Positions 9,865 to 18,743 of a stretch of DNA of 64,000 bases are shown one piece after another (positions within the stretch are counted from its first letter, which is position 1; each line of letters starts with the position of its first letter). Under the pieces are notes generated by a model, which ran no database searches, was not told the origin of the DNA, and saw nothing but the letters and a program-made list of their open reading frames with translations. Source of the DNA: Poseidonocella pacifica (lineage in GTDB: Bacteria > Pseudomonadota > Alphaproteobacteria > Rhodobacterales > Rhodobacteraceae); contig NZ_FOJU01000005.1 of assembly GCF_900111875.1 (NCBI RefSeq), positions 186,001 through 250,000 on the forward strand, given 5' to 3'. A program made the translations under genes and the position numbers.

Positions 9865-11703
9865 ATGACCAAATCGTCCGAATTGACTGACTCTCAGCGC
9901 CGGTTGGCCGAACCCGCAGCGCGGCAATCCATCATCCGTCTCGTGAAGGAGGTGGTCCCCGATAGGTGGAAACTGTTCGCGTCGGCCCTGATCTGCATGA
10001 TCGCGGTCGCAGGCTTCACCGGGGCGCTGGCCTGGTCGACCAAGCTTATCGTCAACGATGTCTTTGTGGCGGACGATGCCGTAGCGGCCCGGTGGGTCGC
10101 AGTGTTGGTCATCGGAATTTCACTGGGCAAGGGGATTGCGCAATATTGCAATTCGATCCTTTCAGTACAGATCAAGCGCCGCGTCGCCGCCTTTTATCAG
10201 CGCAAGATTTTTCACAAGGTTCTGCGCCAGAGCGTACAGGATTTCGCGGGTCTTTCCGCCCCGCGCCACATGGCCAAGATCGGTCTTTATGGGACGTCTG
10301 CGGGAACGATCATCATTGCGCTTACCAGCAAATTTTTGACCGATATGCTGACCCTTGTCGCGCTGGTGGGGGTGATGATCTGGCAGGATCCGATGATGTC
10401 GCTGATTACGGCGATCCTGTTTCCCGCCATCTTCCTGCTGGTCAATCGGCTCACGCTGCGCGTTCGTAAGCTTGCTCAGGCTCAGGCCGAGTTGCAGGGA
10501 ACGATTGGCGCGGCCGGAATTGAGGCGATCCACGGGATCAAGACGGTCAAGTCCTATGGGCTTGAGGAGAAGACTTACAAGCGGTTCTCAGACGCGATCG
10601 AAGCGCTGGAGAAACGCCTGTTCGAGATTGCCCGCGCCACCTCGGCCACGGTGCCACTCATGGAGGTTCTGGGCGGGATCTGCATCGGTCTTTTCGTGAT
10701 CTACGCAAGCTGGCAGACCACGACAGAGGGGAAAACACCGGGGGAGTTCACCGCCTTCATTACCGCGTTTCTTCTCGCCTATCAGCCTGCGGAGCGGGTT
10801 TCCAAGACGATGGTGGAGTTGCAAAAGAGCATTATCCATGTGGAAACGATGTTCGACATGCTCGACAAGGCAATGCCCGACGAAAGCCGGGGCACCGGTT
10901 CGCTCGAACATGCGACGCCCTCGATCACCTTCGAGAATGTGAGCTTTGAATACGACGCCGAGACGCCGGCGCTTCACAACGTTTCAGCCGAGATAAAGCC
11001 CGGGGAGCGGGTGGCGATTGTCGGGCGCTCCGGGGCGGGCAAGACGACGTTGGTGGACCTCGTGCAGGGCTTTTATCCTCCGACGTCGGGGCGAATTCTG
11101 ATCGGTGGCGTCGATATCACGGATGTTCCGGAGGCTGAGTTGCGCCGCCATGTGGCGCTGATCTCGCAGGATGTCTTTCTCTTCGAAGGCTCGTTGAGAG
11201 ACAACCTTTCTGACGGTCGGCAAGGTGCTACCGAAGAAGAGATTCAGGATGCCGCAAATCGTGCCGCAGTGACCGAATTTGCCAACAAGATGGTGCAGGG
11301 CCTCGATACACAGGTCGGACCCAACGGTCAGTCGCTTTCGGGTGGGCAGAAGCAGCGCGTCGGTATTGCCCGTGCGCTCGTCAAGAAAGCCAAAGTCTAT
11401 ATCTACGACGAAGCGACCAGCGCGCTCGACGGGGAAAACGAGCGGGCGATCATGGGGGCCACCCTTGGTCAGGAAAGCGACAGTACGATCCTGTTTATTA
11501 CGCACCGGCCCTCTACTCTTGAATGGGTTGACCGGATCATGGTGATGAAAGACGGGAAGCTCGTGGCGTTTGGACCCCATGAGGAGCTTGTCGAGACGAG
11601 CAAGGCCTATCGGGCGCTCTTTAATCTGGTTGTTTCCGAGCAACGCAAGGCAAAGGGGCGCTACGGCGGGATCATGTCGCTCTTTGCCCGCAAACAAGAC
11701 TGA
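9865..11703 (+). CDS. Type I ABC exporter half-transporter
   Basis: A 612-residue fused membrane-ATPase protein of the MsbA/lipid exporter type. Membrane helices fill about residues 35-310. The ATPase carries Walker A GRSGAGKTT (387-395), signature LSGGQ (491-495) and Walker B ending DEA (515-517). I start it at ATG 9865. The ORF that runs back to 9424 overlaps the Nit gene and reads nonsense there. pxpB follows after 8 bases, so this transporter heads the run pxpBC plus glycan genes and may export a glycan-linked or lipid substrate. That link is inference. Confidence 0.88.
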   Translation: MTKSSELTDSQRRLAEPAARQSIIRLVKEVVPDRWKLFASALICMIAVAGFTGALAWSTKLIVNDVFVADDAVAARWVAVLVIGISLGKGIAQYCNSILSVQIKRRVAAFYQRKIFHKVLRQSVQDFAGLSAPRHMAKIGLYGTSAGTIIIALTSKFLTDMLTLVALVGVMIWQDPMMSLITAILFPAIFLLVNRLTLRVRKLAQAQAELQGTIGAAGIEAIHGIKTVKSYGLEEKTYKRFSDAIEALEKRLFEIARATSATVPLMEVLGGICIGLFVIYASWQTTTEGKTPGEFTAFITAFLLAYQPAERVSKTMVELQKSIIHVETMFDMLDKAMPDESRGTGSLEHATPSITFENVSFEYDAETPALHNVSAEIKPGERVAIVGRSGAGKTTLVDLVQGFYPPTSGRILIGGVDITDVPEAELRRHVALISQDVFLFEGSLRDNLSDGRQGATEEEIQDAANRAAVTEFANKMVQGLDTQVGPNGQSLSGGQKQRVGIARALVKKAKVYIYDEATSALDGENERAIMGATLGQESDSTILFITHRPSTLEWVDRIMVMKDGKLVAFGPHEELVETSKAYRALFNLVVSEQRKAKGRYGGIMSLFARKQD

Positions 11704-11711
11704 GCACCAAG

Positions 11712-12443
11712 ATGTCGGATCGGGGGCCCGAAGTACTTCCGCTTGGACATGACGGCCTTGTCGTTCGTTTCGCACTTCACCTCTCTGAGGCGGCGAATGA
11801 CGCCGTTCTGGGGTTCGCAGAAGCGGCCCGTGTGGCCAATGTTCCGGGGTTGTTGGAGGTGGTTCCCGCGCTCGCCTCGGTCTATCTTCGGTATGATCCT
11901 GCACGTGGCGAGGCATTCGGGAAGGATGTCTCGGATCTTCTGGAAACAGATGACTGGTATTCGCGCGGACGTCCCCCGGCCAAGCGTTGCTGGGAGATAC
12001 CTTGCTCGTTCGAAGCCGCCGATGCGCCGGAACTTGGCGCGGTCGCACGGGCCACGAGCCAGACGCCGGACGCGGCGATAGCTGAAGTACTGGCGACGGA
12101 GGTGCGTGTGCTCGCCATCGGTTTCGCTCCCGGACAACCCTACCTTGGCCTCCTTCCGCCCGCGTGGGACCAACCGCGCCGGCGCGAATTGACGGAAGTT
12201 CCCGCAGGGGCCCTTGTCACCGCGTTGCGCCAACTCGTGCTTTTCGCCAATCCTTCGCCGACCGGCTGGAAACAGATCGGGAGGACTGCGTTTCGGCCGT
12301 TTCAAGGGGATCGGGATGACCCGGTTGCCCTGCGCACGGGCGATGCTGTGCGATTTATTCGGGTGGATGGGGCGACACTGGCGGGGATCGAGGAGCGTGA
12401 TCATTCCGGCCTCGGCGGCGCAAAGCTTGTCGAGCGGTCATGA
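11712..12443 (+). CDS. pxpB: 5-oxoprolinase subunit B (KipI-like)
   Basis: A 243-residue protein of the PxpB/KipI family, one part of the ATP-dependent PxpABC 5-oxoprolinase that opens 5-oxoproline to glutamate. The conserved segment near residue 135-145 (AIGFAPGQPYLGLLP) and the PRR-ELTEVPAGAL stretch are diagnostic. The stop overlaps the pxpC start by 4 bases, as usual for these subunits, which act together. No pxpA (LamB/YcsF) gene follows; see findings. Confidence 0.92.
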   Translation: MSDRGPEVLPLGHDGLVVRFALHLSEAANDAVLGFAEAARVANVPGLLEVVPALASVYLRYDPARGEAFGKDVSDLLETDDWYSRGRPPAKRCWEIPCSFEAADAPELGAVARATSQTPDAAIAEVLATEVRVLAIGFAPGQPYLGLLPPAWDQPRRRELTEVPAGALVTALRQLVLFANPSPTGWKQIGRTAFRPFQGDRDDPVALRTGDAVRFIRVDGATLAGIEERDHSGLGGAKLVERS

Positions 12444-13438
12444 CTTTGTACCTCGACACCGTTGGGCCACAAGTCTCGGTGCAGGATGGCGGGCGGCCGG
12501 GGTGCATGGCGTTGGGCATCTCGCGCGGTGGGACTGCGGATCGACAAGCGTTGATCGAGGCTGCGGCGCTTTTGGGCTTGCGCGAACTGCCCGCGGCGGT
12601 GGAGATGGCCGGTTTGGGGGGGGCGTTCCGCACGGATACGCCTTGCCGTATCGCCCTCACCGGCGCGTCGATGACCGCCACGATCGATGACACGCCGGCG
12701 GCGTGGAATGCCACGCACCTGCTCCTGCCGGGCCAGTCGCTTCGCATCGGTGGCGCGCGCGCAGGGGTTTACGGCTATCTCACTCCGGCGGGAGGGATTG
12801 AAACTCCCAAGATTTTGGGGAGTCGCAGCGCGCACCCGGGGCTTGGGGACCGTCTTGTCGCCGGCGATATACTTCCCGTTGGAGCCGACGGGGGCCTGCG
12901 ACAGCCCTCCCGAACACTTACCACGGATGGTCGTTTTGGAGGTGGAGAGGTGCGGGTGCTTCCCGGTCCGCAAACAGCGCTTTTCCCCCCTGAAATCCGG
13001 CGCGCGATCCTGGGCGCGACTTTTGTCGTCGGGCCGCGAACCAATCGGCAAGCCACAGAGCTGCGGGCGGGGGCGCGGCCTTGGTCAGAGCACCGCATTG
13101 AGGTCGTGTCCGATGTGATCATCCCCGGGGACATTCAGATTACGGGTGACGGCACGCCCTTTGTCCTGCTCGCGGAATGCCAGACGATTGGGGGTTATCC
13201 CCGGATAGGAACCGTCCATCCGAGCGATCTGCCTCGTATCGCGCAGGCTCCGGTGGGATCGCAGATCAGGTTCGTGGAGGTTGAGCACGGCTCCGTGAAG
13301 GTTCCGGACGATGCCACCGCGATTGCCGCCGCGTTGCGGGGAGTGCGGGCATTGGTGCGCGATCCGGCGGAGATCGGGGATTTGCTGTCGTACCAACTTG
13401 TCGGAGGGGTTACCGCAGGGGATGAGCTTGATGACTGA
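12440..13438 (+). CDS. pxpC: 5-oxoprolinase subunit C (KipA-like)
   Basis: A 332-residue protein of the PxpC/KipA family (biotin-dependent carboxyltransferase-like domain). Typical features are the N-terminal VSVQDGGRPG region, SRGGTADRQA, a GYLTPAGGIETP-like core and the C-terminal LAECQTIGGYPRIGTV. It acts with PxpB on 5-oxoproline, a damage product of glutamine and glutathione metabolism. Its 3' end overlaps the start of the next gene (a glycosyltransferase) by 8 or 17 bases, depending on the start, so the two are likely translationally coupled. Confidence 0.92.
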   Translation: MTLYLDTVGPQVSVQDGGRPGCMALGISRGGTADRQALIEAAALLGLRELPAAVEMAGLGGAFRTDTPCRIALTGASMTATIDDTPAAWNATHLLLPGQSLRIGGARAGVYGYLTPAGGIETPKILGSRSAHPGLGDRLVAGDILPVGADGGLRQPSRTLTTDGRFGGGEVRVLPGPQTALFPPEIRRAILGATFVVGPRTNRQATELRAGARPWSEHRIEVVSDVIIPGDIQITGDGTPFVLLAECQTIGGYPRIGTVHPSDLPRIAQAPVGSQIRFVEVEHGSVKVPDDATAIAAALRGVRALVRDPAEIGDLLSYQLVGGVTAGDELDD

Positions 13439-15362
13439 TCGTGGCGCGATACTTGCCTTTCGCAGGGACCGGCTTGGTGGGCGGCTGCGGAGCATGATCA
13501 ATGCGATGCGGTTGGCCGAACTTGTTGATGCACCCTTGCGGATTCTCTGGCCTGTCGGGCGCTATGCACAAGAACTTGCAGCGCCCGAGGAATTTTTCGC
13601 ACCCGAGTTTGTTGAACAGTATTTTGTCCGTGATCCAGACGAAATCGAGGCGTTGTTATCCCGTGCGGTGCCTGTCTTGGCTGAGACGCCTTTGGCGGAG
13701 CATGCGGCAAAAATTGCCTCGGGCGGCCTGCTTCTTGTGGAGTCGGCTGCGGGGGCCTTGCCCTTCGGTTCCACAGAACGCGCAGCCGCGCAGGCCTTTA
13801 TAGAGACCAGCCGGAAACTGCCCTTTTCAAAGAGGATCCGGGATGCTGTCGATGCGCTCGTGCCAGAAGAGGGCGATCGCGCTGTGGCGCTGCACGTACG
13901 CCGAGGGGATCTGATCGAACCGGGCCGGTGGTCGCGGCGGTATTGGCCGCAAAAGTATGTCGCGGACGAATATTACGACGTGATGATCGAAGCGGACCCC
14001 ACGGCGCCTTACCTGCTGTTCACCGACACCCCTGCCACAGCGCAACGCTTCGCGGAGCGCCACGGTGTCGTTGCTGCCGCATCCGCGCTCGACCCCTCTC
14101 TTTCCGCTGCGCAGCGCGACGTTGTCGAACTTCTGGCAATTGCGCGGTGCGATTTGGTGCTGGCCGCCGCGACGAGCGCGTTCTCCTCGGCGGCGGCCTT
14201 GATGGGTGGGGCGCGAAAGTGTGCCTTGCCGGATGATATGCCCGAGGCCCTGCGGCAAACCGCCGAAACGCGGATGTTGGAGCGCGTCCGCACCGGGCCA
14301 CAGGCCTTTCTCACCCTTGAGGACTATGGGCAGGCGGCGCACGGCGCGATGGATGTGTTGGAGGCGAACGGGCACATTGAGGAGGCCCGCGCATTGCAGG
14401 TCGGGGTTGTTGAGGCGGGGCATGACGTGCCCCATCTGACCCGTGGCCTCGTGCCGGACGCGATCGCGGCGGGGAACGACGCGTTGCTCCTGCAGGTGGC
14501 GGCGGCCGCACGGCGCAACCGGCCCGTTCGCCCGACCCAGTTCGCCAAGGCCGCATCGGTAAAGCATGTCGTCCGAGATGAGGCGCTGGCTGCAATCGGT
14601 TTCGCGGGCGCGGAGGCGGAAGGAGACGCAGTCCGATCGCTCGCCCGGCTGATCTTTCTCCAGCATCGCCTCGGCCCGCTTGACCTGCTCGCGCGGCGCC
14701 TTGCTGCGCCGCTTGGCGCGGGGGGGTACGACTGTCCGCCGACGACCCTTTTGCCTTACGACGAGCAACAGCGCCTTCCCCGCGGGATTCCTGCCCTCAC
14801 GGCCCAGCTTCCGGCCCTGGAGACGCGTTTTCTGGATGGCGCTCGGCCGCTGAACTGGCAGATGGCCATGACACTGGATTGGGGCGATCTGTTTTTTCAA
14901 GGTCGCACGACCCTTCCGCCCTTTGCTCTCGCGACGATGCAATCGTTGCCCGCGCATGGCCCGATGGCGCAATCACTAGTGGCGCTTTCGCGCCCCGGTG
15001 GCATTGGCCCCGAAATGGAGGCAGCTTTGGCAGAAGCCGGCGAAGCGCTTGAGCCGCCGGAGCGCGCGCTGCTGATGAAACGGCTGGCGCAATGCGCGCT
15101 GGCGCGGGGGGATGAGGCGGCTGCCGATGAGCCTTTGAGTATTGCGCTCAAGTTGTCGGATCACCCTGCCTTCCACGCTTTTTCCGCAGCGCGGGATATT
15201 GGTCGGGGTCGCCGCGCCGACGCCCTCGCGCGCTTGTGTGCCATACAGGCCCCCCCTTTCTACGTCCTGTGGCAACTGATGAAACAGCTGCCACCGCCTG
15301 AGCGCCCTGCCGTCAGAACTCGCTTTTTGGCCGCCTTTGACATCGCGGACCCGGCGGGATGA
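13431..15362 (+). CDS. Putative fucosyltransferase-like glycosyltransferase with a long C-terminal extension
   Basis: A 643-residue protein that I do not know by name. The first 280 residues carry an LHVRRGDL motif (155-160 for HVRRGD), the sugar-nucleotide-binding HxRRxD signature of alpha-1,2/alpha-1,6 fucosyltransferases and NodZ-like enzymes, and a later LLFTDTPATA segment. The rest (about 300-643) is alanine- and leucine-rich and helical, possibly TPR-like repeats. It starts at ATG 13431, or 13422 nine bases earlier, inside pxpC. Its stop overlaps the next gene by 4 bases. The donor sugar is not certain, since the HxRRxD signature alone does not prove GDP-fucose. Confidence 0.65.
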   Translation: MTDRGAILAFRRDRLGGRLRSMINAMRLAELVDAPLRILWPVGRYAQELAAPEEFFAPEFVEQYFVRDPDEIEALLSRAVPVLAETPLAEHAAKIASGGLLLVESAAGALPFGSTERAAAQAFIETSRKLPFSKRIRDAVDALVPEEGDRAVALHVRRGDLIEPGRWSRRYWPQKYVADEYYDVMIEADPTAPYLLFTDTPATAQRFAERHGVVAAASALDPSLSAAQRDVVELLAIARCDLVLAAATSAFSSAAALMGGARKCALPDDMPEALRQTAETRMLERVRTGPQAFLTLEDYGQAAHGAMDVLEANGHIEEARALQVGVVEAGHDVPHLTRGLVPDAIAAGNDALLLQVAAAARRNRPVRPTQFAKAASVKHVVRDEALAAIGFAGAEAEGDAVRSLARLIFLQHRLGPLDLLARRLAAPLGAGGYDCPPTTLLPYDEQQRLPRGIPALTAQLPALETRFLDGARPLNWQMAMTLDWGDLFFQGRTTLPPFALATMQSLPAHGPMAQSLVALSRPGGIGPEMEAALAEAGEALEPPERALLMKRLAQCALARGDEAAADEPLSIALKLSDHPAFHAFSAARDIGRGRRADALARLCAIQAPPFYVLWQLMKQLPPPERPAVRTRFLAAFDIADPAG

Positions 15363-16210
15363 AGCTGCACCTCGTTACCTTCGGAAACCGGTCGACGCGC
15401 GCCGGGCGGGATTTTTTCGCCAATGCGTCCGCGCTGCGTGACGCGGCATTGGCGGGAGGAGTGGATCACGCCCATGCGCTCTCGTCCGATGTATATGCAG
15501 GGACATCGTTCGAGGCCCGCAACGCGGAGTTGCTTCGGGAGCCAAGGGGGGCAGGTTACTGGGTCTGGAAGCCATGGGTGATCCGCCGCGCGCTGGATCA
15601 GATCGGGCCTGAGGATGTCTTGCTCTATAGTGACGCGGGCAAACGTAAGATCACGGTACCGTTTCCGCGCCCCGACCGCCTCGCGCAATTGGCGCGGTTG
15701 GTTCCTGAGGGGATGATCGCGGGCATGCAGCTTTACAACGCCCCAAACGGGGATTGGACCAAAGGCGATGCCTTCTCCCTCATGGAGGGGGACGAGCCGG
15801 AGTTTCATACCGCTCATCAAATTCAGGTCGGGTGGAGCGCCTGGACCCAAAGCCCGGCGGCTTATGCATTGCTCGATCAATGGCAGCGGTTCAACGAGGA
15901 TCGGCGCATCGTCTCAGACGATGAAAATGTCCTCGACCTGCCCAACGATCCGGGATTTGTGGAGCACCGGCACGACCAGTCGATCTATACCCTGTTGGTG
16001 TTCAAGATGAATCTGCCTTTTCTCGATTTCAGCAGACGACCCGCGCGCCGCTTCGTCAGGCAGGTTCGGGCGCGGGACGGAGTCTCGTTGCGCAAGATCT
16101 GGGGAGGGGAGGCGGTTTTGAAGGCGCTCGAAAATCACTTCGCCCAGCAGGGTGAAAGCGAGCCGCTCAAGGCCGTCGCGCGCAGCGTCGTGCGCCGAAT
16201 ACGTCAATGA
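15359..16210 (+). CDS. Glycosyltransferase-like protein (GYWxWKP family)
   Basis: A 283-residue protein. GYWVWKPWVI (66-75) followed by DVLLYSDAG (86-94) matches a family found in polysaccharide clusters, where a GYW-WKP helix precedes a DxG/DxD-like nucleotide-sugar site. The conserved acidic residue here is in YSDAG. No signal peptide or membrane helix is seen, so it should be cytosolic. It overlaps its neighbours on both sides by 4 bases (ATGA). Substrate is unknown, and the transferase activity is inferred from the motif and the context. Confidence 0.6.
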   Translation: MKLHLVTFGNRSTRAGRDFFANASALRDAALAGGVDHAHALSSDVYAGTSFEARNAELLREPRGAGYWVWKPWVIRRALDQIGPEDVLLYSDAGKRKITVPFPRPDRLAQLARLVPEGMIAGMQLYNAPNGDWTKGDAFSLMEGDEPEFHTAHQIQVGWSAWTQSPAAYALLDQWQRFNEDRRIVSDDENVLDLPNDPGFVEHRHDQSIYTLLVFKMNLPFLDFSRRPARRFVRQVRARDGVSLRKIWGGEAVLKALENHFAQQGESEPLKAVARSVVRRIRQ

Positions 16211-17022
16211 CCGAAGCCCTGCGGGAGATCGCATTCCTCTGGATCGGAGGGCCGCTCGGCTTTCTTGATCGGCTGTGTATGACGTCGTTTCTGGCGGCGG
16301 GGCATAGCGCTACGCTGTTCCACTATTTTCCCGTCGGCCATGTCCCGGCGGGTGTGGATGTGCGGGATGCGAGGGAAATCTATCCAAACGATGATATCCT
16401 CATTCACCGCAATGGCTCACCCGCGATGCATGCGGATATCTTTCGTTTGCATCTGATGAAGAAAACCGCGATGATCTGGGCCGATACGGACGAATTCTGT
16501 CTTCGGCCCTTTCAGCCCATAAACGGGTTTCTCTGCGCGCGGCAGACGGACACGGAAGTGAGCAACGCGGTTCTCAGGTTGCCCGACGACAGCGCGGCTT
16601 TGGAGTTCGCACTTGATTTCGTCAAGGATCCCGCTCCGGTACCGCCGTGGGTTATGCCACAGATGAAACGCAAGCTCATCGACGCGCAGGCAGTGGGGCG
16701 GCCGGTTCCGGTGACCGAATTGCCGTTTCCCTCGCTGGGTCCGAAATTGCTGCGCTATGCGCTCCGGCACCATGGCGGGCTTGACGAGGTCGGCCCTGTG
16801 GCGCAGTTCCTACCCTTGCCCTCAACGCGGCACCGCTTCACGGTCAAGGCCCGCCTCTATGACGAGGTGCAACAGGCGATAGCCTCTGATACGACCTGCG
16901 GAATTCATCTTTGGGGAACGAATTTGCGAAAGAACGGATGGCTCGAACGGATCGAGCGCGGAAGCTTTCTGGAGCGGCGAGCAACGGAGCTCGGGATTGA
17001 ATTGCCGGGGGGCGACGGATGA
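16207..17022 (+). CDS. Glycosyltransferase with DxD motif (GT32-like)
   Basis: A 271-residue protein resembling the GT32/capsular polysaccharide synthesis family. Diagnostic are HADIFRLHLM (75-84) and IWADTDEFCLRPF (90-102), with D93-T-D95 as the metal- and nucleotide-sugar-binding DxD. The late segment GIHLWGTNLRK is the usual C-terminal histidine motif of this family. It is probably a cytosolic retaining transferase. It overlaps the neighbours by 4 bases on each side, so it belongs to the same translation-coupled set. Confidence 0.7.
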   Translation: MTEALREIAFLWIGGPLGFLDRLCMTSFLAAGHSATLFHYFPVGHVPAGVDVRDAREIYPNDDILIHRNGSPAMHADIFRLHLMKKTAMIWADTDEFCLRPFQPINGFLCARQTDTEVSNAVLRLPDDSAALEFALDFVKDPAPVPPWVMPQMKRKLIDAQAVGRPVPVTELPFPSLGPKLLRYALRHHGGLDEVGPVAQFLPLPSTRHRFTVKARLYDEVQQAIASDTTCGIHLWGTNLRKNGWLERIERGSFLERRATELGIELPGGDG

Positions 17023-18020
17023 AGGTACTAGTCACGGGTTCTGCGGGTTTCGTCGGGTATCACCTGTCGCTGCGGCTCTTGTCCGCCGGGCATGAGGTGA
17101 TTGGCGTCGATGCGCTTACCGACTACTACGATGTCGCCCTGAAGAAAGCGCGGGAGGATCGCCTCTCTGCCCACACGGGCTACAAGGCGCGGCGTGCGCG
17201 TATCGAGGCCCCGGGATTGCTTCGAGGAATGCTTGTCGAGGAACGGCCGGACATGGTGGTTCATCTCGCTGCGCAAGCGGGCGTGCGCTACTCGATCGAA
17301 GCCCCGGCGACATATATGGCGGCAAACCTGCAAGGCACCTTTGCCCTGCTCGAAGCGGTCCGGGCGGTCCCTGTCCGGCATTTGTTGATTGCATCGACAA
17401 GCTCGGTCTATGGCGCGAATACGCAGATGCCCTACAAGGAGACCGACAAGGCCGACACGCCAATGTCGTTCTATGCGGCAACCAAGAAGGCCACCGAGGC
17501 GATGGGGCATTCCTATGCCCACCTCTACGATATTCCGATGACGTTCTTTCGTTTCTTCACCGTCTACGGAACGTGGGGGCGGCCCGATATGGCGCCGTCG
17601 CTCTTTGCGGATGCGATCCTGCGGGGGGAGCCTATCCGGGTATTCAATCATGGCGATATGCGGCGCGATTTCACCTATGTGGAGGATCTGGTCGAAGGAA
17701 TAGAACGTCTGATGGAGGCCATCCCGAAGGTGGGGCAACCGGTCGGGGAGGCGGACAGTCTCTCGCCTGTCGCGCCGCACCGGATCGTCAACATTGGCAA
17801 TGCCGAACCGGTTCAGCTTCTGGATTTCATCGGGTCGCTCGAAGCCACCTTGGGGATGGAGGCCGAAAAGGTCATGATGGACATGCAGCCCGGCGATGTG
17901 CCCGCGACCTGGGCGGATACGACCCTTCTGCGGGATCTGACGGGAGTGGCGATGGGCACGCCCGTGCCAGAGGGTGTCGCAAAATTCGCCGAGTGGTTCA
18001 GGGAGTACCACGGGCTCTGA
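17019..18020 (+). CDS. NAD-dependent sugar-nucleotide epimerase, UDP-glucuronate 4-epimerase-like
   Basis: A 333-residue short-chain dehydrogenase/epimerase. The N-terminus has the NAD motif TGSAGFVGYH (6-15), and the catalytic Y152-x3-K156 lies in FYAATKKATE. The DALTDYYDVALKKAR segment (31-45), HLAAQAGVRYS and FFTVYGTWGRPDMA are characteristic of bacterial UDP-GlcA 4-epimerases, which make UDP-galacturonate. It is the last gene of the pxpBC-glycosyltransferase run and would supply a uronic acid donor to the preceding transferases. A related UDP-hexose 4-epimerase activity cannot be excluded. Confidence 0.85.
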   Translation: MKVLVTGSAGFVGYHLSLRLLSAGHEVIGVDALTDYYDVALKKAREDRLSAHTGYKARRARIEAPGLLRGMLVEERPDMVVHLAAQAGVRYSIEAPATYMAANLQGTFALLEAVRAVPVRHLLIASTSSVYGANTQMPYKETDKADTPMSFYAATKKATEAMGHSYAHLYDIPMTFFRFFTVYGTWGRPDMAPSLFADAILRGEPIRVFNHGDMRRDFTYVEDLVEGIERLMEAIPKVGQPVGEADSLSPVAPHRIVNIGNAEPVQLLDFIGSLEATLGMEAEKVMMDMQPGDVPATWADTTLLRDLTGVAMGTPVPEGVAKFAEWFREYHGL

Positions 18021-18043
18021 GCCGGGGCCGCTGCGATTCGGGG

Positions 18044-18072
18044 TTGCGGTCTAGGGCCGGGGGGCCTATATC
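18044..18072 (+). promoter_or_regulatory. Sigma-70-type promoter of the rimP-nusA-infB operon
   Basis: TTGCGG, 17 bases, TATATC, starting 23 bases after the epimerase stop. Transcription would begin near 18079 and give a leader of about 87 nt that contains the terminator at 18128-18150. Confidence 0.5.
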
Positions 18073-18127
18073 GCCCTCAACAGCGGCGCGTCGGCCCTTC
18101 GGGCGGATGTTCCACCGGGAAATATCG

Positions 18128-18150
18128 ACGGGCCGCGCGCCCGTTTTTTT
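18128..18150 (+). terminator. Intrinsic terminator in the rimP leader (possible attenuator)
   Basis: ACGGGC (18128-18133), loop CGCGC, GCCCGT (18139-18144), then seven T (18144-18150). It ends 15 bases before the rimP ATG. It could close the epimerase operon, attenuate rimP-nusA, or both. Upstream CGGGCG (18100-18105) can pair with CGCCCG in the 3' arm (18138-18143), so a competing structure exists. Confidence 0.75.
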
Positions 18151-18165
18151 GTGTCCGGAGTCCTG

Positions 18166-18738
18166 ATGACCGACCTTATCGCCAAGACCGCCATTGATCG
18201 GCGCCTGGCCGAGATCGTTTCCCCGATGATCGAAGCGCTGGGCTTTGAACTGGTGCGGATTCGCCTCATGAGCGGAAAGAACGCAGTGCTGCAGATCATG
18301 GCCGAGCGCCCCGACGGGGGAATCGAGGTCGACGACTGCGGAGAGATTTCAACGGCGGTCAGCGCCCTGCTCGACGTCGAAGACCCCATTTCGGAGCCCT
18401 ATGCGCTTGAGGTATCCAGCCCGGGAATCGACCGGCCGCTCACGCGGCTGAAGGATTTCGAGGCTTGGGAAGGCTATGAGACCAAGATTGAGACTCACGA
18501 CTTGATCGACGGTCGCCGCCGCTTCAAGGGCAATCTGGCCGGAGTCGAAGGCAGCGAAATTCTTATCGAGATCGAAGAAGGCACCATCGGGTTGCAGTTC
18601 GACTGGCTTTCAGACGCCAAGCTGGTCCTGACTGACGACCTCATTCGCGATGTTCTGCGCGCTCGCAAGGATGCGGGCAATGTCGACGAGAAGCAATTTG
18701 ACGAGATCCAGACCATCATCGATGGGCAAGAGGAGTAA
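18166..18738 (+). CDS. rimP: Ribosome maturation factor RimP
   Basis: A 190-residue RimP, a cytosolic factor needed for 30S subunit maturation. The N-terminal domain has the [12 protein letters not shown] strand, and the central [20 protein letters not shown] and [14 protein letters not shown] segments are the family signature. The C-terminal SH3-like domain follows. I start it at ATG 18166 because GGAG sits 6 bases upstream. The GTG at 18151 would put the start right after the terminator T-run. nusA follows after 5 bases, the common arrangement. Confidence 0.95.
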   Translation: MTDLIAKTAIDRRLAEIVSPMIEALGFELVRIRLMSGKNAVLQIMAERPDGGIEVDDCGEISTAVSALLDVEDPISEPYALEVSSPGIDRPLTRLKDFEAWEGYETKIETHDLIDGRRRFKGNLAGVEGSEILIEIEEGTIGLQFDWLSDAKLVLTDDLIRDVLRARKDAGNVDEKQFDEIQTIIDGQEE

Positions 18739-18743
18739 GACCC

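Noticed and set aside
13827-14972. 381-codon ORF opposite the fucosyltransferase-like gene
   Set aside because: It is basic and repetitive without motifs, and it conflicts with a well-supported plus-strand gene.
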